Made by a program: the position numbers and the translations under genes
Notes under the pieces: model-generated
What the model was told of the DNA's origin: nothing
Database searches by the model: none
Seen by the model: only the letters and a program-made list of their open reading frames with translations
Assembly (NCBI GenBank): GCA_023457495.1
Contig: JAEWLQ010000063.1
Coordinates: 22,907 to 86,906, forward strand
Length of the DNA: 64,000 bases
DNA from: Pseudomonadota bacterium
GTDB lineage: Bacteria > Pseudomonadota > Gammaproteobacteria > Steroidobacterales > Steroidobacteraceae
Direction of reading: 5' to 3'
Shown here: positions 1 to 8,734 of the stretch, piece after piece
Position numbering within the stretch: the first letter of the stretch is position 1
Layout of the letters: each line of letters opens with the position of its first letter

Positions 1-894
1 GATTCGCTCGAGAACGCGCAGCTCAAGCTGCAGCGTGCGCGCGGCACGGACGTGACCATCTTCTCGCCGCGTGCGAGCGCGATGGGTCACCACGTCGGCA
101 ACGAGACGACGAGTAAACACTGGACCGAGCACTGCAATGAGCTCATCCATCGCGTGTGCGGGCTGTATCCGGAGAACTTCGTTGGCGTGTGCCAGCTGCC
201 GCAGTCGCCCGGCGCGGACCCGCGCGGCGTGATTCCGGAGCTCGTGCGCTGTGTCGAGGAGTTCGGATTCGTCGGCTGCAATCTGAATCCCGATCCGTCG
301 GGCGGAAAATTCTCCGAGCCCCCGCTCACCGACAAGTGGTGGTACCCGGTGTACGAGAAGCTCTGCGAGCTCGACGTGCCGGCGATGATCCACGTGAGCC
401 AGGCATGTAATCCCGCGTTCCACACGACGGGCTCTTATTACCTGTCGGCGGACACGGTCGCGTTCATGCAGCTCATGATGTCGGACCTGTTAAAGGATTT
501 TCCGACGCTGCGTTTCATCATCCCGCACGGTGGCGGCGCGGTGCCGTTCCACTGGGGACGCTTCCGCGGCATCGCGCAGGACCAGAAGCGGCCGCCGCTG
601 CCGGAACTGATGCGCGACAACATCTTCTTCGACACCTGCGTCTATCATCAGCCGGGCATCGACCTGCTGCTGAAGGTCGTGCCCATCGACAACATCCTGT
701 TCGCCTCGGAGATGGTGGGCGCGGTGCGGGGCGTCGATCCGGAGTCGGGGCATTACTACGACGACACCAAGCGCTACATCGACGGCTCATCGCTCTCGGC
801 CGCCGACAAACATAAGATCTTCGAAAGCAACATCCGCCGCGTCTTCCCGAAAATGGGGACATTCCTCGATTCCAGTAAACGGGGACACACCTGA
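1..894 (+). CDS. ligJ: 4-oxalomesaconate hydratase (LigJ-type amidohydrolase), 5' truncated by window edge
   Basis: Amidohydrolase-2 family enzyme of the protocatechuate 4,5-cleavage pathway, hydrating 4-oxalomesaconate to 4-carboxy-4-hydroxy-2-oxoadipate in the cytoplasm. The frame is open to base 1; 297 residues are visible against about 340 in the family, so roughly 40 N-terminal residues with the first metal-binding HxH lie outside. Family-typical blocks are TIFSPRASAM, CNLNPDPSGG, PAMIHVS, IIPHGGGAVPFHWGRFRG (His codon at 526), FFDTCVYHQPG and FASEMVGAVRG. The match to Sphingobium-type LigJ recalled from memory is close to the end of the catalytic domain. The last dozen residues (from KMGTFLD) do not look like the family; they are encoded by a palindromic repeat that replaced the native C-terminus. 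A GTG at 52 is an internal codon, not a start. Confidence 0.85.
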   Translation, partial: DSLENAQLKLQRARGTDVTIFSPRASAMGHHVGNETTSKHWTEHCNELIHRVCGLYPENFVGVCQLPQSPGADPRGVIPELVRCVEEFGFVGCNLNPDPSGGKFSEPPLTDKWWYPVYEKLCELDVPAMIHVSQACNPAFHTTGSYYLSADTVAFMQLMMSDLLKDFPTLRFIIPHGGGAVPFHWGRFRGIAQDQKRPPLPELMRDNIFFDTCVYHQPGIDLLLKVVPIDNILFASEMVGAVRGVDPESGHYYDDTKRYIDGSSLSAADKHKIFESNIRRVFPKMGTFLDSSKRGHT

Positions 895-950
895 GCTCGC
901 GGCCATGAAGTCTGTCCCTTTTTGCTAGGAAACGAGGAATGTCCCCATTT
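851..950. repeat. family-B palindromic repeat pair (BIME-like)
   Basis: An 18-bp arm at 851-868 (aaatggggacattcctcg) is repeated perfectly inverted at 933-950, with 64 bp between the arms. The spacer holds a partly matching inner pair (acggggacacac near 879 and gtctgtccc near 910). The left arm encodes the C-terminal residues of the ligJ product; the right arm contains the ATG of the next gene. Related aatgggga/tccccatt sequences occur at 11.86 kb. Confidence 0.8.
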
Positions 951-1934
951 CGCAAACTTGGGCCTTACGAGGTGGGAGCGGTCGGCTTCGGTTGCATGAA
1001 CCTGTCGCATGCGTATGGGCCGCCGCAGCCGCGCGAGGTCGCCGAGCGAGTGCTGCGGCGGGCGCTCGAGCTCGGGGTCACGCATTTCGATACGGCGGCG
1101 CTCTACGGCTTCGGCATCAACGAGGCGTTGGTGGGCGAGGTGCTCGGCGAGCGCCCGGCGAACGTGATCGTCGCGAGCAAGTGCGGCCTGTTCGGCCGCG
1201 AGGGCAAACGCGTGATGGACGGTCGCCCGGAGGCCATTCGTGCGACCTGCGAGCAATCGTTGCGCAGCCTGCGCACCGAGTGCATCGATCTGTATTACCT
1301 GCATCGCTGGGATCGCCGGGTTCCCATCGAAGAATCCGTGGGGGCCATGGCCGAGCTCCTGCGCGCCGGCAAGATCCGCGCGATCGGTCTATCAGAGGTG
1401 TCGGCCGCGACACTGCGGCGTGCGCACGCGGTGTACCCCATCGCCGCGCTCCAGTCGGAATACTCGTTGTGGACGCGCAATCCCGAGATCGCGACGCTCG
1501 CGGCCTGCCGCGAACTCGGCGTCACGTTCGTCGCATTCAGCCCACTGGGGCGAGGGTTTCTCTCAGGAAAACAGCGGGCGACCGCCGACTTCGGCGACGG
1601 GGACCTGCGGCGGGGCATGCCGCGCTTCCAGAGCCCGAATTTCGAGGAAAACCTGCGTCTGATTCCGCCTCTGGCGGCCATCGCCGCCGAAGCGGGCGTT
1701 ACCCTGGCGCAGCTCGCGCTGGCCTGGATCCTCAACCGGGACCCCGCAACCCTTGTCATTCCCGGCACGACCCAGGAAGCGCACCTCGCCGAAAACCATG
1801 CTGCGCAAGAAATCCGTCTGTCCGCCGCAACGAGCGCAAAACTCGATGCCCTGATGGCCCCGGGGAAGGTCGCAGGGGCCCGGTATCCACCTGCGACGCA
1901 GGTCGAAAATGACACCGAAGAATTTGAGTCTTAG
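939..1934 (+). CDS. aldo/keto reductase
   Basis: NADPH-dependent aldo/keto reductase with a TIM-barrel fold, 331 residues, normal for the family. The catalytic tetrad is visible: Asp51 and Tyr56 in HFDTAALYG, Lys81 in VIVASKCG, and His122 in LYYLHRWD. The C-terminal cofactor-binding part includes ALAWILNRDP and VIPGTT. The ATG at 939 lies inside the right arm of a palindromic repeat, with GAGG six bases upstream in the same repeat, so both the ribosome-binding site and the first five codons are repeat-derived. The substrate cannot be told from sequence. It lies 44 bp after ligJ and may be co-transcribed with it. Confidence 0.88.
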   Translation: MSPFRKLGPYEVGAVGFGCMNLSHAYGPPQPREVAERVLRRALELGVTHFDTAALYGFGINEALVGEVLGERPANVIVASKCGLFGREGKRVMDGRPEAIRATCEQSLRSLRTECIDLYYLHRWDRRVPIEESVGAMAELLRAGKIRAIGLSEVSAATLRRAHAVYPIAALQSEYSLWTRNPEIATLAACRELGVTFVAFSPLGRGFLSGKQRATADFGDGDLRRGMPRFQSPNFEENLRLIPPLAAIAAEAGVTLAQLALAWILNRDPATLVIPGTTQEAHLAENHAAQEIRLSAATSAKLDALMAPGKVAGARYPPATQVENDTEEFES

Positions 1935-1962
1935 CTGTTGAATCGTATAGGCTTGCCCGCCT

Positions 1963-3054
1963 ATGCCGACCCCCACTCCGAGTGATGCCGCGCGTAGCGA
2001 TGCGCGCAAGACCGTCCGCGTTGTCATGCAGGAATACCTGCGCCGCGATTCGTTCCTCCCCGTGCTGCGACTGCTGCTCGATCTCGCCTTCCTCGGCGTG
2101 TGTATCGCCGGCGCGTGCTACTTCGATGCCTGGTGGGCAAAGGCCCTCATGGTCATCCCGGGCTCGATCGCGATCGCGCGCCTGTTCGTGATCGGGCACG
2201 ACGCCTGTCACGGTAGTTATACGAAGCACGACTGGCTCAACAAGGTGATCGGCCGCATCGCCTTCCTGCCGTCGCTCACGCCGTTCTCGCTCTGGGATGT
2301 CGGCCACAACGTGGCGCATCACGGTTTCACCAACCTCAAGGGCCGCGACCAGGTCTGGGTGCCGATGTCGGCGGAGGAGTGGCAGAACGCCTCGAAAACC
2401 CGTCGCGCGCTCGAGCGCATCTACCGCTCGGGTTTCGGCCAGGGTCTCTACTACCTCATCGAGATGTGGTGGAAGAAGCTGATCCTGCCCACCAAGAAAC
2501 ACGTCGGCGTGCGCCGCGCGATCTTCTGGTGGGACAACGTGCTCGTGCTCGGCGTCGGAGCCATCTGGATCACGGCGCTCGTGCTCTGGGCCATCTACGA
2601 CAACCACTCGATCACCTGGACGCTGCTCGGCGGCTTCGTGCTGCCGTTCCTGGCGTTCAACTGCATCATGGGCTTCGTGATCTACGTGCAGCACACGCAT
2701 CCGGAAGTCGCCTGGTTCGACAAGCGCGACGAGTGGCAGAAGCGTCTCGGCTTCATCACGACCACGGTGAACGTCGTCGTGCCGAAGCGCATGGGCCAGA
2801 TCCTGCACGACATCCTCGAGCACGGCGCGCATCACGTGAACACGGGTGTGCCGCTGTATCGCCTGCGTGAGGCGCAGACCGCGCTCAAGAACGCGGTACC
2901 GCAGCTCGCGCGCGTGTATGTGCTGACATGGCAGCGTTACTGGGCGACGGTGCGCACCTGCAAGATCTACGACTACGCGAACCATCGCTGGATGGATTTC
3001 AAGGGTCGCGTCACCGCGGCGCCGGTGTTCCCGGACGCCGTTCCGGCGAACTGA
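1963..3054 (+). CDS. membrane fatty acid desaturase
   Basis: Integral-membrane di-iron fatty acid desaturase (PF00487 type), 363 residues, inserting a double bond into acyl chains. All three histidine boxes are present: GHDACHG (about 78-84), HNVAHHGFTN (about 115-124) and EHGAHHVNTG (about 285-294). Hydrophobic stretches at about 37-53, 60-78, 185-205 and 215-240 fit the usual four-helix topology. The spacing of the boxes fits the delta-12/omega-6 branch, but regiospecificity is not certain. It starts 28 bp after the aldo/keto reductase and ends just before a strong hairpin terminator. Confidence 0.88.
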   Translation: MPTPTPSDAARSDARKTVRVVMQEYLRRDSFLPVLRLLLDLAFLGVCIAGACYFDAWWAKALMVIPGSIAIARLFVIGHDACHGSYTKHDWLNKVIGRIAFLPSLTPFSLWDVGHNVAHHGFTNLKGRDQVWVPMSAEEWQNASKTRRALERIYRSGFGQGLYYLIEMWWKKLILPTKKHVGVRRAIFWWDNVLVLGVGAIWITALVLWAIYDNHSITWTLLGGFVLPFLAFNCIMGFVIYVQHTHPEVAWFDKRDEWQKRLGFITTTVNVVVPKRMGQILHDILEHGAHHVNTGVPLYRLREAQTALKNAVPQLARVYVLTWQRYWATVRTCKIYDYANHRWMDFKGRVTAAPVFPDAVPAN

Positions 3055-3061
3055 TCAAGCG

Positions 3062-3087
3062 GGGGCGGATTCGTCGGAATCCGCCCC
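3062..3087 (+). terminator. hairpin terminator of the desaturase gene
   Basis: Perfect 11-bp stem, ggggcggattc (3062-3072) with gaatccgcccc (3077-3087), loop gtcg, beginning eight bases after the desaturase stop. The following bases (tgatttcc) contain only a short T run. It lies between convergent genes and could serve both strands. Confidence 0.8.
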
Positions 3088-3090
3088 TGA

Positions 3091-3153
3091 TTTCCCTGGC
3101 CAACTTCCTGGCCTGACTTTCCTGGTCTAACTTTCCTGGCCTAACTTTCTTGG
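3091..3153. repeat. 14-bp tandem repeat at the 3' end of the LysR gene
   Basis: About 4.5 direct copies of a unit resembling tttcctggcctaac: 3091-3104, 3105-3117 (one base short), 3118-3131, 3132-3145 and a partial copy at 3146-3153. On the minus strand each unit reads GTTAGGCCAGGAAA and carries a TAG; the LysR gene ends in the first unit it enters. Confidence 0.75.
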
Positions 3154-4064
3154 GCGAGCTTCGCGATGAGCTCGCGCAGCCACGCGTGCGCGGGATCCGA
3201 CTCGTGCCGCTTGTGCCACAGCAGGACTTCCTGTGTCTGCGGCACCTCGAAGGGCAGCGGCAGGATGCGGATCGGCAGCGCTTTGGCATACAGCCGCGCC
3301 ACGCGCTCGGGCATCGTCGCCGCGAGAGTCGATCCGACCAGCGCCAGTGGCAGCTGCAACAGGCTCGGCAAGGTCATGTGCACCTTGAGATCGATGTTGA
3401 GGAGATGCCGCACGAGCTGGTCCGCGCTACCCGTGTAGCCACCGGGTCTGCCGAACAGGTGGCGCAACGAGACGTATTGCTCGAGCGTGAGCGAGTCACC
3501 GATCGTCGGGTGATCCTGGCTCACCACGCACACCCAGTTGACCGGACGCAGCGGCGTCGCGCGGATGTTGTCCGGATAGGCGCGCAGGTCGAACAGCTGC
3601 AGGTTCTCGAGACACAGGCACAGGTCCGCCTCGCCGTATTCGAGCCGCGAGAGCGCGGTCGGCGAAATCATCTCGATGTGCAGATCGAGCTCAGGCGCAT
3701 CGTGCGCGAGCGTGCGCAGCAACGCGGGAAGAACGCCCGGCACCGCTTCCTCCGACATGATCACCGTGAATTCCCGGCGCGCGGTCTTCGGATCGAACAC
3801 CGGCTGCGTGCCGAGCATGACCTGGATGCGCAACAGCGCCTCGCGCACCGGCTCCACCAGCGAGTGGCCCCGCGAGGTGAGCTCCATCTCGCGGCCGACG
3901 CGCACGAGCAGCGGATCGTTGAAATATTCGCGCAATTTGTGGAGCGCCGCGCTCATCGCCGGCTGAGACACGAACACACGTTCGGCGGCGCGCGTGACAT
4001 TCCGTTCACGCAGCAGTGCGTCGAGCGCGATGAGCAGGTTGAGATCGAAGCGGTTCAGTTGCAT
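3141..4064 (-). CDS. LysR-family transcriptional regulator
   Basis: 307-residue LysR-type regulator. The N-terminal winged helix-turn-helix is clear at about residues 20-60 (NVTRAAERVFVSQPAMSAAL), followed by a type-2 periplasmic-binding-like effector domain from about residue 95. The N-terminal MQLNRFDLNLLIALDALL is typical of the NodD/NahR/LinR branch that responds to aromatic or other small carbon compounds. It is divergent from the beta-propeller lipoprotein gene (125 bp between starts) and convergent with the desaturase. Its last codons and TAG stop fall in a 14-bp tandem repeat. The target is unknown; the divergent lipoprotein/PQQ-dehydrogenase pair is a reasonable guess. Confidence 0.9.
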   Translation of the reverse strand: MQLNRFDLNLLIALDALLRERNVTRAAERVFVSQPAMSAALHKLREYFNDPLLVRVGREMELTSRGHSLVEPVREALLRIQVMLGTQPVFDPKTARREFTVIMSEEAVPGVLPALLRTLAHDAPELDLHIEMISPTALSRLEYGEADLCLCLENLQLFDLRAYPDNIRATPLRPVNWVCVVSQDHPTIGDSLTLEQYVSLRHLFGRPGGYTGSADQLVRHLLNIDLKVHMTLPSLLQLPLALVGSTLAATMPERVARLYAKALPIRILPLPFEVPQTQEVLLWHKRHESDPAHAWLRELIAKLAQES

Positions 4065-4189
4065 GTGGTTACATCATAACGGAGAGCCGATCGACGGGTC
4101 GCACGCCGGCGGCGGATCCTGTTCGGCCGGCGTGCGCAGGGAACGGCGACACTTGCGCGGGCAGGTCCGGCTGGCCACTATCCCGGCCG

Positions 4190-5776
4190 ATGAATCCAAA
4201 GGCCCAACTTCTCCGCCTGCGCCCGCTGCTGGGTGCATTGTTGCTCTCGATGATGTTGACCGCGTGCGGCGGGGGAGACGGCGGTTCGGCGCCCACGCCA
4301 CCACCGGCGCCACCGCCCGGACCGCCACCCGGACCTCCCATCAGCGGACCGGCGTGGCCGCAATTCAGTCGCGACGCGCAGCACACGGCGGTGAGCGCCA
4401 TCGCGACGCCCGCGCTCAATCGCATCATCTGGCAGACCTCGGTGGACCTGCAGCAGACATTGGTGGGCGGTCAGTACCTGCTCACCCATTACGGTTCGCC
4501 GATCATTTCTGCGAACAACACCGTGCTCGTGCCGGTGAAGACCACGGCGCAGGGCGCGTTTCGCATCGACGCGCGCAGCGGCGTCAATGGCGGATTGATC
4601 TGGAGCGCCGCCAGCGACTACGTCGTGCCGCCGCACAACTGGTTCCCGAGCTACAACCTGACGCTGACCTCGAACGGTCGGCTCTATGCGCCGGGCGCGG
4701 GTGGCAAGGTCTTCTACCGGGAAAACGTCGACTCGGCCGCGGGCGCGCTGCAGACCTCGGTGTTCTACGGCGCGAGCGTCTACTCGGGCGCGCAGGCGGA
4801 GCTGAACAACACCGTCATGATCAGCACTCCGATCACGGTGGATCCGGCCGGCAATGCCTGGTTCGGTTTCTACGTCACGGCGGCGAACTCCGCGGGCCTG
4901 AGCAGCGGCGTTGCGCGACTGTCCGCCACGGGCAGCGGCACCTGGCAGCCCGCCAGCACGCTGGCCAATGACGTCGGCATCGATCGCGTCGCGATGAACA
5001 GCGCGCCGGCGCTTTCCAACGATGGCGCGACTCTCTACGTGGCGGTCAGCAATTCCGCGGGCCGGGGCTATCTGCTCGCGTTGGACAGCGCGACGCTCGC
5101 CACCACGGGCCGGGTGGCGTTGATGGATCCGAACCTCGGAACGCCGGCGCTGATCTCCGCCAATGCGACCTCCTCACCGGTCGTGGGACCCGACGGCGAC
5201 GTGTACTTCGGCGTACTGGAAGCGAACCTGCCATCGCACAACAACCGCGGCTGGCTGCTGCATTTCAATTCGACCCTCACGCAGACGAAGATCCCGGGCT
5301 CGTTCGGTTGGGACAACACGCCCACCGTCGTGCCGGCCTCCGCCGTGCCGTCCTACACCGGCACCTCGACCTATCTACTGGCGACGAAGTACAACAACTA
5401 CGGCGGCGCGGGCAGCGGCAACGGCCAGAATCGCATGGCGATCCTCGATCCGTTCGCGGAGCTGCCTGACCCGATCTCCGGCCGCCAGGTCATGGCGGAG
5501 GTGATGACGATCCTCGGCCCGACTCCGGACGCGACCTATGCCGGTGGAGTGCGGGAGTGGTGCGTCAACACGGCCGCTTTCGATCCGGCCACGCGTTCGA
5601 TGCTCGTCAACAACGAAGACGGCTACCTGTATCGCTGGGACCTGTCGACCAACCAGCTTTCGCAACGCATCCGCTTCAACAATGGTCTCGGGCAGTCCTA
5701 CACGCCGACCGCCATCGGCGCCGACGGGACTATCTACTCCATCAACGCGGGAGTGTTGTTCGCCGTCGGGCTCTAG
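4190..5776 (+). CDS. beta-propeller lipoprotein (PQQ-like repeat protein)
   Basis: 528-residue exported protein of unknown function. The N-terminus is a lipoprotein signal with lipobox LTAC (Cys26), then a GGGDGGS stretch and a proline-rich linker (PTPPPAPPPGPPPGPP), giving a tethered surface or periplasmic domain. The rest has repeated beta-strand blocks typical of PQQ-like quinoprotein propellers: PVVGPDGDVYFGVLE, NEDGYLYRWD, AIGADGTIYSIN. No catalytic cytochrome or known enzyme motif is seen. It lies 85 bp before the PQQ-dehydrogenase-like gene in the same direction, so a shared job is possible. Confidence 0.7.
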   Translation: MNPKAQLLRLRPLLGALLLSMMLTACGGGDGGSAPTPPPAPPPGPPPGPPISGPAWPQFSRDAQHTAVSAIATPALNRIIWQTSVDLQQTLVGGQYLLTHYGSPIISANNTVLVPVKTTAQGAFRIDARSGVNGGLIWSAASDYVVPPHNWFPSYNLTLTSNGRLYAPGAGGKVFYRENVDSAAGALQTSVFYGASVYSGAQAELNNTVMISTPITVDPAGNAWFGFYVTAANSAGLSSGVARLSATGSGTWQPASTLANDVGIDRVAMNSAPALSNDGATLYVAVSNSAGRGYLLALDSATLATTGRVALMDPNLGTPALISANATSSPVVGPDGDVYFGVLEANLPSHNNRGWLLHFNSTLTQTKIPGSFGWDNTPTVVPASAVPSYTGTSTYLLATKYNNYGGAGSGNGQNRMAILDPFAELPDPISGRQVMAEVMTILGPTPDATYAGGVREWCVNTAAFDPATRSMLVNNEDGYLYRWDLSTNQLSQRIRFNNGLGQSYTPTAIGADGTIYSINAGVLFAVGL

Positions 5777-5861
5777 AGTCGCTCGTCCCGCATTCCGTTT
5801 GAGTCGGATGGGGAATCGTGCTGAAGTCCACGGTGACACGGTGACCTGAGAGGCAATCCCG

Positions 5862-8012
5862 ATGCGTGTTCCGGGTCTTGTTGCGACCGGCCTGCTGCTC
5901 GCGGCGAACGCCGTGACCGCGACCGCGACGGACGACGCGGCCCTCGCCAACGAGGCGGACGGCCGCAACTGGCCGGCTTACGGCCGAACCTTCAGCGAGT
6001 CTCACTACAGCCCGCTCGCGACGGTCAACCGCGAGACGGTGCCGCGCCTGAACCTCGCCTGGACGCTCGACCTCGACGTCACGGACAACCTCTCGACGCC
6101 GCTTGCGGTGGATGGCGTCATCTACGTCGCCTCGGGATACAGCCTCGTGCACGCGGTCGATGCGAAGACCGGCAAGCTCCTGTGGCGTTACGACCCGGAG
6201 GTGGTGAAGGTCGCGGGCGCCAAGCTGCGCGCCGGTTCGGGAGTTCGCGGCCTGTCGATCTCAAAGGGGCGGCTGTTCGTCGGCACGCTCGATGGCCGCC
6301 TGATCGCGATCGACGCGAAGTCGGGCAAGCCGGTGTGGACGGTGCAGGCCGTCGATGCGGGTGATGGCGCTGTCATCTCGGGTCCGCCGCGCGTGTTCAA
6401 GGACAAGGTGCTCATCGGCTTCGGCGGCGGCGATCTCGGTGCGGTGCGCGGCCATGTCACTGCCTACGACGCGGCCACGGGCAAACAAGCCTGGCGCTGG
6501 TGGACCATTCCCGGCGATCCGGCCAAGGGCTTCGAGAACAAGGCCATGGAGATGGCGGCGAAGACCTGGACCGGTGAGTGGTGGAAGCACGGTGGCGGCG
6601 GCGCCGTGTGGAACGCGATGACCTACGACCCCGAGTTCAACCGCATTTACCTGGGAGTCGGAAGCGGAAGTCCGTGGAACTGGAAGATCCGCAGCCCTGG
6701 CGGCGGCGACAACCTGTTCCTGAGCTCGGTGGTCGCGCTCGACGCCGATACCGGCGAGTACGCCTGGCATTTCCAGGCCACACCGGGCGACGCGTGGAAC
6801 TACGACTCCGCGACGGACATGACGCTCGCGACGCTGAATATCGGCGGCGCGCCGCGCAAGGTCCTGATGCATGCGCCGAAGAACGGATTCTTCTACGTCC
6901 TCGACCGGAACGACGGCACGCTCATCTCGGCGAAGAAGCTCGGGAAGGTCACCTGGGCCGAGCGCGTCGATGCTTCCACGGGGCGACCTGTCCTGGCGCC
7001 CGATGCGCGATACGAGACCGGGACGGTGTCGCTATGGCCGGGTTCGCAAGGAGCGCACAACCGGAGTTCGCAAGCATTCAGTCCAAGAACCGGTCTCGTT
7101 TACGTGCCGATGAGCGAGATGTCGTCGGTCTTTGGAGGCGACATCGACCCGAAGAGCTGGAATCCATTGCCGGCATCCGTGCAGTTCAGCGGCTTTCCCA
7201 GTGCCGACGATGCGCCCGCGGATGCGGGCAAGAGCTACCTGGTCGCGTGGGATCCCGCGAAGCAGCAGCCGAGGTGGCAACAGTCCACGCCCGGTACGGT
7301 GAACGGCGGCGCGCTCGCAACCGGCGGCGACCTCGTCTTCCAGGGGCAGGCCGACGGCTACATCAACGCCTACGACGCCGCGGGTGGGCGCAAGCTCTGG
7401 TCGTTCTACGCGGCCACCGCCGCACTCGGCGCGCCGATCACGTTCGCGGTCGGCAAGGCGCAGTATGTCGTCATTCTCACCGGGCCGACGCACGGCGAGA
7501 CCCGCTTCGGGTGGGATTCACGCGCGCATCCGCGGCGGTTGCTCGCGTTCACGCTCGACGGCACGGCCAAACTACCGCCGACGCCGCCACCGGTGTTCTC
7601 GCAGCCGCTGGATGGGCCCGAGGTGACGCTGGATTCCGCGCTCGTGCAGGAAGGGACCCGCCAGTGGTCGCGTTGTCAGCATTGCCACGGTCCGGGCGCG
7701 GTCGCCGGCGGAACGGCGCCGGACCTGCGCGCTTCGCAGCTCGTACTGGATAGAACGCGATTCGGGACCGTGGTCCGGGCGGGCGTCGCGGAGCGGGGCA
7801 TGCCCGCCTACGGCGAGCTCAGCGATCGGGAGCTCGAGTCTCTGCAGCACTACATCCGTTACCGGGCGCGGCTCGCGACGCGGGCGGGTGGGGTGGCGCC
7901 GGCGGTCGCAACGCCATCCGGAGATGTCGGCAAACCCACCGAGTCACCGGCGGAGGAAAAGCGGGCGCCCGGATCGCTCGAATCGACCGGCGCACCTCCA
8001 CCGCCTCAGTGA
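5862..8012 (+). CDS. PQQ-dependent alcohol-dehydrogenase-like quinohaemoprotein with C-terminal cytochrome c
   Basis: 716-residue periplasmic protein of the type II quinohaemoprotein alcohol dehydrogenase family. It has a signal peptide (about 1-22), an eight-bladed PQQ propeller (about 35-570) and a cytochrome c domain with CQHCH at 605-609. Family blocks are clear: WPAYGRTFSESHYSPL, SPGGGDNLFLSS with the likely catalytic Asp, FQATPGDAWNYDS and GLVYVPMSEMS. Several cofactor positions differ from the usual pattern: the vicinal Cys-Cys pair is replaced (RAGSG near 123-127), the Glu of GGAEYGVRG is Asp191 (GGGDLGAVRG), and the Asn of GVGNGSPWN is Ser268. The family would oxidise an alcohol and pass electrons to haem c; activity here is uncertain. 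The C-terminal tail is Pro/Ala-rich. Confidence 0.82.
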   Translation: MRVPGLVATGLLLAANAVTATATDDAALANEADGRNWPAYGRTFSESHYSPLATVNRETVPRLNLAWTLDLDVTDNLSTPLAVDGVIYVASGYSLVHAVDAKTGKLLWRYDPEVVKVAGAKLRAGSGVRGLSISKGRLFVGTLDGRLIAIDAKSGKPVWTVQAVDAGDGAVISGPPRVFKDKVLIGFGGGDLGAVRGHVTAYDAATGKQAWRWWTIPGDPAKGFENKAMEMAAKTWTGEWWKHGGGGAVWNAMTYDPEFNRIYLGVGSGSPWNWKIRSPGGGDNLFLSSVVALDADTGEYAWHFQATPGDAWNYDSATDMTLATLNIGGAPRKVLMHAPKNGFFYVLDRNDGTLISAKKLGKVTWAERVDASTGRPVLAPDARYETGTVSLWPGSQGAHNRSSQAFSPRTGLVYVPMSEMSSVFGGDIDPKSWNPLPASVQFSGFPSADDAPADAGKSYLVAWDPAKQQPRWQQSTPGTVNGGALATGGDLVFQGQADGYINAYDAAGGRKLWSFYAATAALGAPITFAVGKAQYVVILTGPTHGETRFGWDSRAHPRRLLAFTLDGTAKLPPTPPPVFSQPLDGPEVTLDSALVQEGTRQWSRCQHCHGPGAVAGGTAPDLRASQLVLDRTRFGTVVRAGVAERGMPAYGELSDRELESLQHYIRYRARLATRAGGVAPAVATPSGDVGKPTESPAEEKRAPGSLESTGAPPPPQ

Positions 8013-8174
8013 GCATCCTCAGAAAGAGATTGGAGGGGCACCGGGTCAAGCGCGTGGCGGGCTAGTTTGGCCGCCGCTGTCGCAGTCGATTGCGATTCAC
8101 GACTCGACAAGCAAGTCCGCCGGCAGCATCATTTCTCCGCGGGGATATCCGGTGACTGACTCCACGGAGGCGGA

Positions 8175-8534
8175 ATGAACGCGAATCTTCAGGACACGAG
8201 TCTCGAGCGCAACAAGACTTTCACCAACGTCGTCTACGCGCTGTACGCGTGCTCGCTGATCACGGGCGTGACGTTTTTCGTCGCGGTGGTGCTCAACTAC
8301 ATCAAGCGCGACGACGTGATGGGGACGTTCCTCGAAAGCCACTTCCGCTGGCAGATTCGTACCTTCTGGTTCTCGTGCCTGTGGGCCGTGGTCGGCTTCA
8401 TCACGATGCCGATCCTCGTCGGTTTCGCCATCTGGTTCGCACAGTTCATCTGGTTCGTCTATCGAATCGCCAAAGGCTGGATGCGGCTCAACGAAGACAA
8501 GCCGATGTACGTCCAGTGGAGCTCTCCCGCCTGA
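8175..8534 (+). CDS. small DUF4870-like membrane protein
   Basis: 119-residue protein with hydrophobic segments at about 22-43, 66-80 and 80-100 and conserved-looking blocks NYIKRDDV and SHFRWQIRTFWF, as in the DUF4870/Tic20-like family. Function unknown. A GGAGG eight bases before ATG supports this start. It stands alone, 162 bp after the quinohaemoprotein gene, and is followed by a hairpin. Confidence 0.7.
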   Translation: MNANLQDTSLERNKTFTNVVYALYACSLITGVTFFVAVVLNYIKRDDVMGTFLESHFRWQIRTFWFSCLWAVVGFITMPILVGFAIWFAQFIWFVYRIAKGWMRLNEDKPMYVQWSSPA

Positions 8535-8540
8535 GGCAAC

Positions 8541-8559
8541 GACCCACGTTCCGTGGGTC
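8541..8559 (+). terminator. hairpin after the DUF4870-like gene
   Basis: Perfect 8-bp stem, gacccacg/cgtgggtc with loop ttc, seven bases after the stop codon. There is no T tract, so termination efficiency is uncertain. Confidence 0.45.
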
Positions 8560-8734
8560 AGTCATCCGCCGCAACGTGAGCCACGCGCCAGATTGTTTGG
8601 CGGTGGCGATGCGCTCGCGATCGAGTTTTCCTTCGCGAATTCCTCACATCCACACAAGCGATTTTTGCCGGCGCGATGCGGCGGCTAACGTGCGCACGAC
8701 TTTCCAGGCGCCGCGACGCGGCCGAGGGCGGTTG

